A DNA stretch of 64,000 nt from Symsagittifera roscoffensis (GCF_963678635.1 NC_087064.1:78100512-78164511), one strand, 5' to 3'. Positions 1 to 12,783 are shown, counted from the first letter of the stretch. Made by a program: numbers and translations. The notes: generated from the letters alone by a model not told the origin.

Positions 1-235
1 GACAATATAGTTTCATCCAATCAAGAAATCCAAAATACCTTCTTGCCAAGCACAATTGATTTAACAACTGACCGACTCAGTAAATATCAAATTCTTGACC
101 TTGTTATTCGCTAAGTGATATCTTGGCATAAATACAAAATAAAAACCACAAATTAAACATCCTAGAAAACAAGACATTAAACAGATATTTCCGAAAGTTT
201 GAAAACACCACAGGAAACGAAAACACTGATAAATT
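1..235 (+). pseudogene. Family A retroelement pol fragment (RNase H-integrase linker)
   Basis: This stretch aligns by eye with about 43455-43690 of the well-preserved family A element, the segment joining the RNase H end to the integrase start. The shared course includes the AAATATCAAATTCTTGACC-like segment (compare AACAATATCAAAATCTTGACC at 43540) and the run GAAAACAAGACATTAAACAGATATTTCCGAAAG (compare 43637-43670). Stops interrupt every frame, so it is a relic. The similarity fades near 235. The fragment is cut by the window edge, so more of the same copy may lie to the left. Confidence 0.6.
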
Positions 236-1604
236 GAAGTAGTAGATGTTGGGGCTAAAGTTAGGGGGGCGGTGTCCTAGACCCCTATGTTTTAGGACAA
301 GGAATACAGCGTTCGTTCTTCCAGCTATGTATAAACATTGGTTACAGAATCTAAAATGTATTAGGATAGAGAACACCAATGTTATGGTTTTAGTGTGATG
401 GTAAGAGAATGGTAAGAAAAAGGTATTTTTTGGATTTTGTGTTGAATTGTCTAGTTTTTTTTGCAAAAAACTCGGCGCGCGTTATCTAATTGGTAGATAT
501 CACTAGTAATTACGTGTAGGTTGTCAAATGAAGGTCTGTTATTTGGTTATTTTGTTCATGTTGAATTAGTGGTAAGAGTTTTTGGGCAAAAACTTGGAAT
601 TTTTATCAAAAAAACTGAAATAAAAAAAAAACTTCAAAACACGATAAGACTTGTAATATTTCGACCTAATAACTATTTTTTTTATAACCTTACTTTTTGA
701 AACAGTGCTCATGCTGAAACCTTCCGAAATTTCGTAAAAATCACATTTTGAAAAAATTTCAAAGTTAATGTAATTGGAAAAAAAAAAAGAAATCTCAGAA
801 TTTGCTTAATTTTTTTTTGTCGCATCTGACTTGATTGTGAGAAATACTTACGTGCAGAGTTTAAAATTAGGCCCAAGTTTTACTTTAATTGAATAAATTT
901 TGAGGCACTGAAAAAAAATTTTGAAAAAAGCATGGGTTTGTCCACAATTTTTACTCAAAATAATAAAATATGATAAAATTTACACTAAAACGAAATAAAA
1001 ATCAGGTTAGATAAAGCTCCGAAAACTAAAGTGAAAGCTCATAACGGCTTTAAATCTACTGAAAGTTCATTAAAAATCAGTTTTTGGAACAAAAATTGCA
1101 AACATTTAAAGTAGTTGGAAAAATTGCAAAAATTTCATTTTTTTTCGAAAAAACGCAAAAATTTCTAAATTTTGGCTGATATTTTAATGTTTCTGGTCTG
1201 GTTGAAAAAATTACTAAAAAACAGAATTTAAAATTGAGCTCAAATTGTATTTTAATTGGCATCATGTTGAGACAATGATACAAAAACACTGAAAAAAGTA
1301 TATGGATTTTTCTTCCATTTTCTCTCAAAATATTAAGTTATGATAAAATTTACCATAATTTGAATTAAAAGAGGGTTATATAACGCTCTGAACTTTAAAA
1401 ACACTAGAAACGAAAAAATGAAGCTCATAATAGCTGAATCAGTATTGAAACTTCCACCTTCTCGGAAAAAAAGTGATATTAGTCTTATATTATGAGAATA
1501 AAATTTAGTAAAATTTAAGTAAGATTTAATAAAATCTATCCAAAATCTTACATTCTCAACTTTTTTTTGTATAAATAACAAACCAGTTAAACAAAGCTAT
1601 AAAC
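236..1604. other. AT-rich gene-free stretch
   Basis: There is no convincing gene here. Long A and T runs dominate, and the open frames (for example around 1077-1581 on the minus strand) are Phe/Ile/Asn/Lys-rich low-complexity readings with no recognisable domain. Similar AAAATTTGAATTAAAA-type segments recur (near 960-1010 and 1340-1380), which suggests an old internal duplication. Confidence 0.4.
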
Positions 1605-2390
1605 ACACTAAATCAATTGGATCTATAAACGCACCAATTCAACAAAATTGGAATCATAGACGCACATCACTGATACAAATTACTCTTGACGTTGCAGCTC
1701 AAAAATGGTTTTCATTCCTACGTATAGAACTCATTCCGATTGCAAACGAATTACTGAAAAAAATTCAAACAATGTTTGGCTCAAAAAGAAACAGACAAAA
1801 TCAAAAAAAATCAATGCAATGAATTTCGCAGTCTCCCAAGCGAAACTATAAAACAAATCGCTGTAAGAATAGAAACTCTAGCAAGAAAAGCATACTCTCT
1901 AAATAAACACAATTATAGAAAACACAAAAACGACAGAAATTCTCATAATGACCTTAACAGCGCAATTAGGAAAAAAAGCAAATGAAAAGAGCATCATATC
2001 CATCATTAATTCGAAAATCAGACATAGATTTCCGCAAACTCGTAGACAAAATAGAAAAAGCAGAAATCACAATATATTTAGAAGAAAGAGAAAAATTGAA
2101 ATTACAATTCGTGAAGATCATCCAGACAACAACCTCACTTATAAACAACATCCAAAACTCCGCAAATGATTTAGCTGAAAAATCACTCAAACTCCAAATA
2201 TTTATGAAAAGAAAAATCAATTTTAAAAGTAAACCGTTTTTCAAGTAATTCTGTAACTTTTGCTGTAGATAGAGACATATCATTGTCAAATGCAGACAAA
2301 AGCAGGCAAGATAAATCAAATCGAACATCAAATTATTTAAAAAAATCGAGTAAAATTCGTTTTATTGATAATCGGAAAAATGTGTCACAA
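1605..2390 (+). pseudogene. Family A gag fragment, decayed (copy 1)
   Basis: It corresponds to about 39000-39690 of the preserved gag. Recognisable pieces include the stretch reading like the gag core (LRSLPSETIKQIAVRIETLA in one frame), the coiled-coil-like KLVDKIEKAEIT segment near 2036-2075, and the remains of the zinc knuckle near 2250-2300 (CNFCCR-like, then a C-rich piece). Frames change several times. Near 2390 it is joined directly to sequence matching the region upstream of gag, so this is a rearranged partial copy and not a complete element. Confidence 0.7.
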
Positions 2391-2670
2391 TTTACATGTA
2401 AACTTGTTCCAAAAATTTAAAAGATTATGTAAAAAAGATTTTCCGGAAATAAATATTAGGAGACAATTACTTGATTACTTTTTACCAGGTATAATTAATA
2501 TAACCTCAGACTATGGCATAATCATAATCGAAACCTTACCCCCGAATGCATCAAGTCAACTATCACATCAAATCGAATACAAACAGATGCTAGAAATAGA
2601 CTTTTTAAAATTTTTTGTAGAATGTATTATAAGTATTCAAAAACAAAAACTCACAAAGAGCAAATTCTAA
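2365..2670 (+). pseudogene. Relic of the family A upstream ORF (ORF0)
   Basis: A 101-codon open frame resembles the frame at 37227-37708. Both read FP(D/E)xxIxR, then a DY/DH-Y segment, an ITxxYGI segment, LEF/LDF-K-F/VF, and II(S)IQ near the end. Downstream of its stop the homology continues in another frame (about 2680-2840, YIFCIIYSYVSVSE-like), matching the 3' half of ORF0, and it again ends at a stop in the place where ORF0 stops at 37706. The function of ORF0 is unknown. Its position directly before gag suggests a gag N-terminal part or an upstream gene. Confidence 0.5.
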
Positions 2671-4118
2671 TTTTTTAGTTTATATTTTCTGCATCATTTA
2701 TAGTTACGTTTCAGTATCGGAAACAAACGAGGCACTTTATGCATCTCCACCAAAATCATCTCGACATCCAATACTAAGACGAGTACATAAGATCTTCTCG
2801 CGTTCTGCATATTCAATTCCTGAAACCATCATTGACGTTAAAATATGTTAAATAATTAAGTTTGACTTCCAAATAATATAGCATGTTTCATATCAGATTA
2901 GTTCCAACATCAACTAGATCTGATTGCACTAGCACGAAAAAAATTAGACGACAAAATAATCGTAGCAGATGAAAAAAAATTATGTATGGGACCTGGAATG
3001 GTCTCACGTTTTGTTTTTCAACATACCAAAAGATATCTCAAAAGCAGCAAAAACATCAAACCACACAAAACGAATCTCAGGAACTTAATTATACCCAACA
3101 ATTATTAAAAACCCAATAGGCCAAGCTGTTAATTTTAACGCTAAAAAACAGGTAATACTGAGATTTATCCATTTTTTGAACTAGGCAAAAACATTTTAAG
3201 AAATAGCTGATATCAACCAGCGGGTGTTTTTTCAACCAGAAAATTTTTATCCGAGTATGAACCCCCAAAGACCACAATAAACACAACAACAATACCCTAC
3301 ACGACAAATTTTGTACAACCAGATAATAACAAGCAATCACAATACCAATTGAAAACTCAAGGCTACCAACAAGTCTCAGTGGGAAATAAAATTCCATCAC
3401 CCTATTGTTTACAAAAACATGAAATAACCAAAAACGAAGTTACAAACTTTTTACACTGACCAACTACATCAAAAGTACTCCAGATGACGATGAATCCATA
3501 TCTCAGGAGTGGATCATCTATAACACCAAATAAACTCCTTATGACTCTACCGGAACCGACCCTGAATACTCTGTAGAAGGTTACTTAAACGCTGTTACAG
3601 CTAACCTAATAATAAATATACACCCAGAACCTATAAACAAACCAATTCAACAAAATTGGAGTCATAGACGAACACTACTGACACAAAGTACACTTGACGG
3701 TGAAGCTCAAAATAGTTTTCAGTCCTACCTATAGAACTTAATCCGATTACAAACGAGTTACTGAAAATCTTCGGCTCCGAAAGAAACAGACAAGATCAAA
3801 AGTTCAATGAAATGAATTTTGCAGTCTCCCAAGCGAAACTATAAAACAAATCGCTGTAGGAATAGAAATTTTTGCAAGAAAAGCGTACTCTCTAAATAAA
3901 CACAAGTATAGAAATTCACAAAAACGACAGAAATTCTCATAATGACCTTAACAGGGCAATTAGGAAAAGTTGCAAATGAACAGAGCATCATATCCATCAT
4001 CAATTCGAAAATCAGACATAGATTTCCGCAAACTCGTAGACAAATTAGAAGAAGCAGAAATCACAATAAACTGAGAGGAAAGAGAAAATTTAAAATTAAA
4101 ATTCGTGAAAAACATCCA
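2512..4118 (+). repeat. Tandem duplication, first 1,607-bp copy
   Basis: The sequence from about 2512 to 4118 is repeated head to tail at 4119-5725 with only scattered substitutions. Anchors: GCATCATTTATAGTTACG at 2691 and 4298, and the minus-strand open frames ending at 3089 and 4696, all offset by 1,607. The unit runs from the ORF0 relic into gag. The downstream joint at about 4118 fuses gag (AACATCCAGACAA) to the ORF0 text ATGGCATAATCATAATGG. Confidence 0.85.
3395..4118 (+). pseudogene. Family A gag core fragment (copy 2)
   Basis: It matches about 38780-39500 of the preserved gag: the MNPYL / GSSITxNK segment near 3490-3540, the TDPEYSVEGYLNAVTANLI segment near 3558-3615, and the HRRT / LTQSTLDG segment near 3660-3705. 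Several indels and stops break the frame. The piece lies within the first 1,607-bp duplicate. Confidence 0.7.
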
Positions 4119-5725
4119 GACAATGGCATAATCATAATGGAAACCTTACCCCCAAATGCATCTAGTCAACTATCACATCAAAGCAAACACAAACATATGC
4201 TAGAAAAAGACTTTTTAAAAGTTTTTGTAGATTGTATTATAAATATTCAAAAGAAACTAACAAAGAGCAAATTCTAATTTCTTAGTTTAAATTTTCTGCA
4301 TCATTTATAGTTACGTTTCAGTATCGGAAACAAACGAGGCACTTTATGCATCTCCACCAAAATCATCTCGACATCCAATACTAAGACGAGTACATAAGAT
4401 CTTCTCGCGTTCTGCATATTCAATTCCTGAAACCATCATTGACGTTAAAATATGTTAAATAATTAAGTTTGACTTCCAAAAAATATAGCATGTTTCATAT
4501 CAGATTAGTTCCAACATCAACTAGATCTGATTGCACTAGCACGAAAAAAATTAGACGACAAAATAATCGTAGCAGATGAAAAAAAATTATGTATGGGACC
4601 TGGAATGGTCTCACGTTTTGTTTTTCAACATACCAAAAGATATCTCAAATGCAGCAAAAACATCAAACCACACAAAACGAATCTCAGGAACTTAATTATA
4701 CCCAACAATTATTAAAAACCCAATAGGCCAAGCTGTTAATTTTAACGCTAAAAAACAGGTAATACTGAGATTTATCCATTTTTTGAACTAGGCAAAAACA
4801 TTTTAAGAAATAGCTGATATCAACCAGCGGGCGTTTTTTCAACCAGAAAATTTTTATCCGAGCATGAACCCCCAAAGACCACAATAAACACAATAACATT
4901 ACCCTACACGACAAATTTTGTACAACCAGATAATAACAAGCAATCACAATACCAATTGAAAACTCAAGGCTACCAACAAGACTCAGTGGGAAATAAAATT
5001 CCATCACCCTATTGTTTACAACAACATGAAATAACCAAAAACGAAGTTACAAACTTTACACACTGACCAACTACATCAAAATTGCTCCAGATGACGATGA
5101 ATCCATATCTAAGGAGTGGATCATCTATAACACCAAATAAACTCCTTATGACTCTCTCGGAACCGACCCTGAATACTCTGTAGAAGGTTACTTAAAGGCT
5201 GTTACAGCTAACCTAATAAAAAATATAGACCCAGAACCTATAAACAAACCAATTCAACAAAATTGGAATCATAGACGAACACTACTGACACAAAGTACAC
5301 TTGACGGTGAAGCCCAAAATAGTTTTCAGTCCTACCTATAGAACTTAATCCGACTACAAACGAGTTACTGAAAAACTTCGGCTCCGAAAGAAACAGACAA
5401 GATCAAAAGTTCAATGAAATAAATTTTGCAGTCTCCCAAGCGAAACTATAAAACAAATCGCTGTAGGAATAGAAATTTTTGCAAGAAAAGCGTACTCTCT
5501 AAATAAACACAAGTATAGAAGTTCACAAAAACGACAGAAATTCTTATAATGACCTTAACAGGGCAATTAGGAAAAGTTGCAAATGAACAGAGTATCATAT
5601 CCATCATCAATTCGAAAATCAGACATAGATTTCCGCAAACTCATAGACAAATTAGAAGAAGCAGAAATCACAATAAAATTAGAGGGAACAGAAAATTTAA
5701 AATCAAAATAAGTGAAAAACATCCA
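4119..5725 (+). repeat. Tandem duplication, second 1,607-bp copy
   Basis: This is the second copy of the unit at 2512-4118. Beyond about 5725 the sequence runs on without a break into the gag C-terminal region (CAACAACCTCACATATAAACAACATCC), so the right edge is the ancestral continuation and the 4118/4119 joint is the derived one. High identity relative to the decay of the family implies that the duplication happened well after the element died. Confidence 0.85.
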
Positions 5726-6440
5726 GACAACAACCTCACATATAAACAACATCCAAGACTCCGATAATGGTTTAGCTGAAAAGGTCACTCAAACTCCAAT
5801 TATTATGAAATGAAACCCAATTTAAAATGAAAACCAATTTTCAAAAAATTGTGTAACTATTGCCGTAGATAGGTACTTATCATCGCCGAATGCAGACAAA
5901 AACAGACAAAATAAAACGAATCGATCACCAAAACACAAAAATCACGTAACATTCATTTTATCGATACTCGGAAAAAGATCAATTTAACAAACAAAAACAT
6001 TAAAAGCTATAATAATTCAGGAAAACCACTTTCATCTAGTTTCAGTAAAAGCTGACCCACAATCGCCAAATTCAAGCAGTTTTGGCGTACCATATCCATA
6101 AAGACAAATTTCACAAAAAACTATTCACAAAATAGATAAAATCGATCGAATAGCCAGATTTATTAAAACAGGAACAATTATTCAGGATATAGCTCAAATA
6201 GAAGTAAATACTCCAATCATTATAGATGTCAACCAAATTCAAATGATCAAAACTGATACTATTTGAATGAACAATCAAGCAATTCTTTAAATGACCACAA
6301 TAGAATTTCATCAAGTGGCCGTAAAAGAAGTTATTCAAACAAAAGATAAAAGTTATCTAGATAAAACAGCTATCAAAATAGATCAAGAAAATATTTTCAA
6401 CCATCTCATCGAAACAGGTAACAAAAAACAGATAAACAAG
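5003..6440 (+). pseudogene. Family A gag fragment through the RS/N-rich tail (copy 3)
   Basis: The gag core is repeated (5100-5700). It is followed by a damaged zinc-knuckle region (5840-5900; C-x2-C and H/C positions partly retained) and a Ser/Arg/Asn-rich tail (about 6040-6440). The tail matches the Asn-Arg-Ser-rich stretch that follows the knuckle at 39762-40500 in the preserved copy. Many stops are present. The same tail text appears again inside the satellite array at 14431 and 18423. Confidence 0.65.
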
Positions 6441-6639
6441 GCACAATTGTTGAAGTAGGTCACCTAAACAATAATGACAAATAAATAAATTGCAGAATAC
6501 AAGCGAAACAACTCGAGACCTTCTAGGTAAAGATGAGAAGGAAACTTTAGAAAAACGACTAAATCACATATAATGTGAAAGCACAGACGAAGAATTTGAA
6601 ACCTAAAGCACAAAGAATAGGAACATGATTTGACAATTG

Positions 6640-7620
6640 AGTCAATTTATTATCAGAATGAAAACCTAAACCCAAATTTTATCCAATCAGCCTTGATCAA
6701 AAATCCAAAATGGATTACATCCTTCATACGATCGAAAAACGAACAAACATGAATAATACCTATTGAATTAGTACATCAAAAGCACCCTCATAAATTTTTT
6801 TTTACAAATCAGCTTCTTTCAAAAAACCCAAAAAGCAAAAATTTCCAACCACCGGTTCTTTAAACTGATTTCTTAATCGATTCAGGTGCAGAATCAAATA
6901 AATTTAGGACTCAATCATGGAATAGAAATTATTCACTACATCCCATATTCCACTTTCAAAATCTTCAAATTAAATAGCCACAGCACAAACCACAACTTTA
7001 ATGACCTGTGGTAAAATTTAGTTATCTCTTATGCCAACTTGAATAAAGGAACAAAACAAGCTTTAAAAAAAACCGGATAATTCAAGCAAGTATTTTAAAT
7101 AGAAAATGGTGAATACAACATAGACAGAAAACATTCATTCCAAAATAAATACCAAAACTCAAATTCCGACTTAATAAGTTACAAATTGAAGATAAAAATA
7201 CAAGAACAAACAAAAAGTTTTAACATTCTGTCGAAGACTCAATAAACAACCTGCATTCTTTTCAACATTTTACCCTCTCTACAACCAACAACAGAAACAC
7301 TTCAGCCAGAAACTGGTTATCTGGACACGCATATGATTTTGCATTTTACCAAGTTCATCATTGTAATAATGATCAAAATACACAACTGCTATAAATGTCC
7401 GATTTTGAATTCAGATCAATTCACAATTTTTTTTACTGTAGAGAAACGATATCATCCATAAAATGTGAAAAAAAAACAAGAGCAAATGTAATTGCATTAC
7501 ATGAGACAACAATTCTCTATACAAAGTCACACTTCTTCTAGGACTATTAGGATATTGCGAAACAACCGCAACAATGCATCCCACTCGATGCATTTTACCA
7601 TTTGAGACTAGGTTTCGGTT
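6640..7620 (+). pseudogene. Family A protease and pre-RT fragment
   Basis: The aspartic protease active-site block LIDSGAES is readable at 6874-6897, as at 40713-40736. Downstream text matches the protease C-terminus and the stretch before the RT domain (MSDFEF at about 7399-7416; a GYCET-like block at 7553). At the position of the in-frame TAA 41127 in the preserved copy, this relic reads CAA, so that stop is a derived change. Homology stops near 7610. RT, RNase H and integrase are missing here. Confidence 0.7.
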
Positions 7621-8041
7621 ACATTCTCTAAAAAAATTGAGAGTTTATCTGAATTCATTCAAAAAGTATTCAACGATTCTGTCAATTTGATTAAAAAGTG
7701 AAAAAATTGTCTCATCAAATTGGTTGACTTTTATTTCTGAGAGGTTTTGTAGATTAAGGTCTCTTGTTGAATTGAGTCTAAATTATATATATTTTTTTGA
7801 AACTGAAGAATTAAAAACTACTCCTAATAATCACAAATTTAATTGAGTATCTTGATTTATATTTGAAAAAAAAACATTTTATCTAAAAAAAATTTATTTT
7901 AGGTCTTAAATAAAAATTCTATGAGTTCATGTGTTGATTATAATAAATAGAAAATTCTAGAAGTTTATGGGTAATGACGTGATTTTCTCTGGTCGAAAAA
8001 TTCTACAACTTTCACTGTTCAATAAAAATTTAACGTGTATT
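7073..8041 (+). repeat. 969-bp tandem duplication, copy 1
   Basis: The sequence starting CCGGATAATTCAAGC at 7073 recurs at 8042 and stays collinear to about 9010. The unit joins the family A pre-RT relic (to about 7610) to non-coding text (ATTCTCTAAAAAA, AATTATATATATTTTTTTG, TCACAAATTTAATTGAG). That text is the core of the large array further on, so this is where the array sequence became linked to retroelement sequence. Confidence 0.8.
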
Positions 8042-9010
8042 CCGGATAATTCAAGCGAGTATTTTAAATAGCAAATGGTGAATACAACATAGACAGAAAA
8101 CATTCATTCCAAAATAAATACCAAAATTCAAATTCTGAGTTAATAAGTTAAAAAATGAAAATAAAAACACAAGAAAAAACAAAAAGTTTTAACATTCTGT
8201 CGAAGACTCAATAAACAACCTGCATTCTTTTCAACATTTTACCCTCTCTACAACCAAAAACAGAAACACTTAAGCCAGAAACTGGTTATCTGGACACGCA
8301 AATGATTTTTCATTTTACCAAGTTCATCATTATAATAATGATCAAAATACACAACTGCTATAAATGTCCGATTTTGAATTCAGATCAATTCACAATTTTT
8401 TTTTTACTGTAGAGGAACGATATCATCCATAAATTGTGAAAAAAACAAGAGCAAACGTAATTGCATTACATGAGACAACAATTCTCTATACAAAGCCACA
8501 CTTCTTCTAGGACTATTAGGATATTGCGAAACAACCGCAACAATGCATCCCACTCAATGCATCCTACCATTTGAGACTAGGTTTCGGTTACATTCTCTAA
8601 AAAACTCTGAGAGTTTATCTGAATTCATTCAAAAAGTATTCAACGATTCTGTCATTTTGATTAAAAAGGAAAAAAATTGTCTCATCAAATTGGTTGACTT
8701 TTATTTCTGAGAGGTTTTGTAGATTAAGGTCTCTTGTTGATTTGAGTCTAAATTATATATATTTTTTTGAAACTGAAGAATTAAAAACTACTCCTAATAA
8801 TCACAAATTTAATTGAGTATCTTGATTAATATTTGAAAAAAAAACAATTTATCTAAAAAATAATTTATTTTAGGTCTTAAATAAAAATTCTATGAGTTAA
8901 TGTGTTGATTATAATAAATAGAAAATTCTAGAAGTTAATGGGTAATGACGTGATTTTCTCTGGTGGAAATATTCTACAACTTTCACTCTTCAATAAAAAT
9001 TTAAAGTGTA
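8042..9010 (+). repeat. 969-bp tandem duplication, copy 2
   Basis: This is the second copy of 7073-8041. At its right end it continues directly into array text (GTAATGACGTCC at about 9008) that is seen again at about 11247, 15419 and 19406. Confidence 0.8.
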
Positions 9011-9700
9011 ATGACGTCCTTTTGTCTGTTGGAATGACTTTTTTTTGCCTGAATAAGTCAAAAGATCCCTCATAGCTCTGTTTAGAATCATGTCAGACTC
9101 TTGGATCAGCTTTTTTCAAATGATTTTTCTACTGATATTTGAGTAGTTGTTACAAGAATTTTGTTTCTTTTTGGCAGCCTATACATTTTTCTTACATGAA
9201 AATCGATGTAGTTTTCAACACGTGGGCAAATACCCTCAAATTTTTTTGCAAGATGCAGAATTTGAGTTGATTTTCTCGTCAATAATGCAAAATTCTCATT
9301 TAATTTTTTTTACAAGATGCGAAAAATGTTTTCACTTTTTTTACGAACAAGATTAAAGTTTTTTACAAAAATAAAAAATTGTTTTGATTTCATCACATGT
9401 TTGGATAAAATGCAAGTTTTTTACTTGGTTTTTCTAAATATTTCTGTTTTTTTTTTACCTGGATCGCTTTCTCATTCTGTTAACACAATGGTTTCTGATC
9501 AGTGAACATGCAAAAAATAGTCTTTTAAATAATTAATTTTTGAACAAATGCAAGTACAAATTAGTAACACTGCAAGGAAAACTAGTTTTTTTGTTGACAA
9601 GATTCTAAAAGTTTTCTGACTTTTTCTCTACAAAACGCAAAAAACGTTAATTTTTTAACAATACGTAAAAATGTGTTTCATGAGGAAATACCATTGAAAG
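9011..9700 (+). repeat. Partial array unit (copy 0a)
   Basis: It is collinear with 11280-11940, 15440-16090 and 19430-20090: the GGCAGCCTATAC block, ACATGAAAATCGATGTAG, TTGCAAGATGCAGAATTTGAG, and TGATCAGTGAACATGCAAAA. Open frames here encode only Phe/Lys-rich low-complexity text and shift between copies, so I do not call genes. Confidence 0.7.
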
Positions 9701-10814
9701 TTATTACAATGGAGCAAAACGAAACACAGAGTGCTTCACGAAAACTCCTTATTTCAACCTACTTTTAACTTTGTGAAGTACACAACTGAACAGCAACAAC
9801 TTTTTTTTTTTCATCACTTCCAAATAAATCATTTCGCCGGGTTAATATTAAAATACCTAATGGCTTAAGCAACATCGAAACTTGATGTCGGAAAGGATAG
9901 AATTCGAAAAGTTCAAAACTCAAATGTGAATCTGATTTGTTCATGATTATTGATTGCTTTTTTGATTGTCATGGTTCTATGCATAGTGATTATGTAAGCT
10001 TTGTGATGAAATAAACAATTGTCTTCAAAAATGCTCTCAACATTTTACACTGATAAACCTCTAAACACTAAGTTTGAGTTCAGAAAAACTTAATTCAAAT
10101 TAAAATAAAAAAAGAAACTTACTAATTGTGTAGCAAGACAAGAAAAATTTATTTGAAACAAATTTTGAGTTTCTTGTCACTTTCTTCTTCAAATGCCACT
10201 CCATGTTTTTTCTCAACAGAGATATTTTATCCTGTTGAATCTTAAATTTTTCTTTTTTTTAAAATCTTTTATCACGAATGGTATCATTTTTTCGCCAATC
10301 AGGCAGAGAAAATCTCAAGAGGTTGAAACACTTCTTGGTATCTCTTTAGTAAATGTCGAATTCAACTATTTCTTCAAAAATGGTCATTTGTATTAAATGT
10401 TTACTTGTGAGGAGGTGAAATCTATGTCCATATTCCAGATCCATAAGTTCATCAAAAAATTTTTCCATTTGAATCAATCCAAAAACAGTACAGTTTTCTC
10501 GAATGTGATTTAGACATACCTACTTCTTTTCAAAATTCTCTATTTCCTTTACTCTCTCGAGTACTCTCTATTCTGAAAGATCTATGATAATTTGCTCGCT
10601 AAAGTAAGAAACTTTTTTTATTTTGAGGATCTTGACAGGTTCCATGCCTTTTTAATACTGGATGCAGTAACTCGCCCGTTCCATTATGATTGGCTTCCTT
10701 TTTGGGATATATTTTCGTTTCCTCTAAAAGTCTTTTTCATACTAGTGGATTGAACTGAACTGTAGAAGATTTCCAGATAAAATGATTCATTCATTTCAGC
10801 TGTATTTTTTTACC
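9701..10814. other. Single-copy interval inside the array
   Basis: About 1.1 kb with no counterpart in the other array units. It interrupts the repeat between 9700 and 10815, where repeat text resumes at TACCATTCGAGACTAGG. I see no conserved frame or element ends. It may be an insertion or an unrelated joint. Confidence 0.4.
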
Positions 10815-11185
10815 ATTCGAGACTAGGTTTTGGTTACATTCTCTAAAAAACTGAGAGTTTTTCTGAATTCATTCAAAAAGTAATCAACGCTTCTGTCATT
10901 TTGATTAAAAAGAGAAAAATTTGTCTCATCAAGTTGGTTGACTTTTATTTCTGAGAGGTTTTGTAGATTAAGGTCTCTTGTTGAATTGAGCCTGATTTAT
11001 ATATATTTTTTTGAAACTGAAGAATTAAAAACTATTCCTAATAATCACAAACTTAATTGAGTATCTTGATTTTTATTTTAAAAAAACATTATATAAAAAA
11101 TAATTTATTTTAGGTCTTAAATAAAAATTCTATGAGTTCATGTGTTGATTATAACAAATAGAAATTTCTAGAAGTTAATGGGTGA

Positions 11186-11193
11186 TGACGTCA
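11186..11193. promoter_or_regulatory. CRE-type palindrome TGACGTCA
   Basis: This is a perfect 8-bp TGACGTCA, the consensus for CREB/ATF bZIP factors. A second half-site (TGACGTCC) lies about 60 bases downstream. The earlier, more diverged copies at 7975 and 8945 carry TGACGTGA. Use in this genome is not shown. Confidence 0.35.
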
Positions 11194-11949
11194 TTTTCTC
11201 TGGTGGAAATATTCTACGACTTTCACTGTTCTATAAAATTTAAAGTGTAATGACGTCCTTTTGTCTGTTAGAATGACATTTTGTTACCTGAATAAGTCAA
11301 AAGACCCCTCATAGCTCTGTTTAGAATCATATCAGACTCTCGGATCAGATTTTTTCAAATGATTTTTCTACTGACATTTGAGTAGTTGTTATAAGAAATT
11401 TGTTTCTTTTTGGCAGCCTATACATTTTTCTTACATGAAAATCGATGTAGTTTTCGACACGTGGGCGAATACCCTCTCAAGTTTTTTTGCAAGATGCAGA
11501 ATTTGAGTTGATTTTCTCGTCAATTTTACAAAAATTATCATACGTTTTTTTACAAGATGCGAAAAGTGTTTTCATTTTTTTAACGAAAAAGATTAAAATT
11601 TCTTACAAAAATAAAAAAAACTTTGACTTCATCACAAGTTTGGATAAAATGCAAGTTTTTTACTTGGTTTTTCTAAAAACTTCAGTTTTTTTTACCTGGA
11701 TTGCTTTCGCAATCTGTTAATACAATAGTTTTCTGATCAGTGAACATGCAAAAAACAGTCTTCTAAATAATTAATTTTTGAACAAATGCAAGTACAAATT
11801 ATTAACACTGCAAGGAAAACTAGTTATTTTGTTGACAAATTTCTAAAAGTTAATTGACTTTTTCTCTACAAAATGCAAAAAACGTTAATTTTTTAACCAT
11901 ACGCAAAACTGTGTTTCATGAGGAAATACCTTTTAAAGTTATTAAAATG

Positions 11950-12160
11950 GAGCAAAGACTCAAAAAAGGTTTTAATTTTTTTGACAAAATGCAAAAACTG
12001 TTTCATCTTTGACAAGATGCAAAAAAAGGTTTCGCTTTTTTCTGACAAAAGGCAACAATTGTTCCAATTTGTTTGACAAGATGTAAAAAATGTTTAACTT
12101 TTTTCTACAAATTGTGAAAAGTGTTCGAGTTTTTCGACAAGATGTGTTAAATAATCAGGT
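11950..12160. repeat. AT-rich minisatellite block, 28-34 bp period
   Basis: Degenerate units of the form GACAAGATGCRAAAA then RTGTTTCAYTTTTTT repeat head to tail, each 28-34 bases long. Translated, they give FFDKM-type strings in several frames on both strands, which is an artefact of the period being close to a multiple of three. Confidence 0.75.
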
Positions 12161-12401
12161 AATTTCTAGAAATTTTTAGTGTTTTTTTTTAGATATTTTA
12201 AAAAATTTATCAAGTTTTTAACATTTGTGCGAAATCGGAGCGCTAAATTAGGTTGTTTTAAAATGTTTTTCAAGGATTTACCCTGAAATTCACAACGATT
12301 CTCATAATTTAAATGAAAATGAAGAAATTAACTAATTACAAGAAACGAAACTCATATCAAACATTGATATCGATTATTCACAAAAATATTTAATCAAAGA
12401 G

Positions 12402-12783
12402 CTAACGAGCAGCAGAAAAATTCTGGAGGTTCTCTATAGAACGCAGAGCTGGACGAGGTTGTAGTGGTTGTTGTGGAGTTGCAGGCGTCATTTTTTCTGA
12501 GAAACTCTTATCTTCCTCTATCGTGATGTGGTTTTCGGCTGATCCTGCTTCCTCCCAGGTAAAGAGGAGGTCATCGACTGTCTGAGCCACATATCTAGAG
12601 TCAGGAGTGTCGGGGTAGTTCAATCCCATGTGCTCAGCAAGTTCCTCCATCATTTGATTTTCTCCAAGTTGGTTCTCGGTAATGGGTACCTGTGTCATAT
12701 GATGTTCGTTGAAGTCCCTTCGCATTATTTCCACCATGGGCTAGACTTGGATTGCAATGATCATTCGTGCCAGAAAAACTCCA
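12402..12783 (-). CDS. Array-borne ORF, copy a (unknown protein, C-terminal part)
   Basis: The minus-strand frame runs from the joint at about 12783 to a stop at 12402. It carries the conserved blocks RRDFNEHHMTQVP, TENQLGE, MMEELAEH, NYPDTPDSRYVAQTVDDL, TIEEDKSFSEKMTPATPQQP and RPALRSIENLQN. The same frame recurs at 13803, 16731, 17792, 20722 and 21784. I do not recognise the family. The protein is acidic in the middle, Pro/Gln-rich near the end, and has no membrane segment. It lacks its N-terminal part because of the joint with copy b. An expressed small protein and a dead fragment spread by amplification are both possible. Confidence 0.45.

Larger units (their letters stand above)
10815..12401 (+). 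repeat. Partial array unit (copy 0b)
   Basis: The text at 10815-11260 repeats that at 7600-8020 and 8570-9000. The text at 11260-12400 repeats 15425-16730 and 19412-20720, including the minisatellite block and the flank ATATCAAACATTGATATCGATTATTCAC. The unit differs from later ones by small deletions. Confidence 0.75.
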
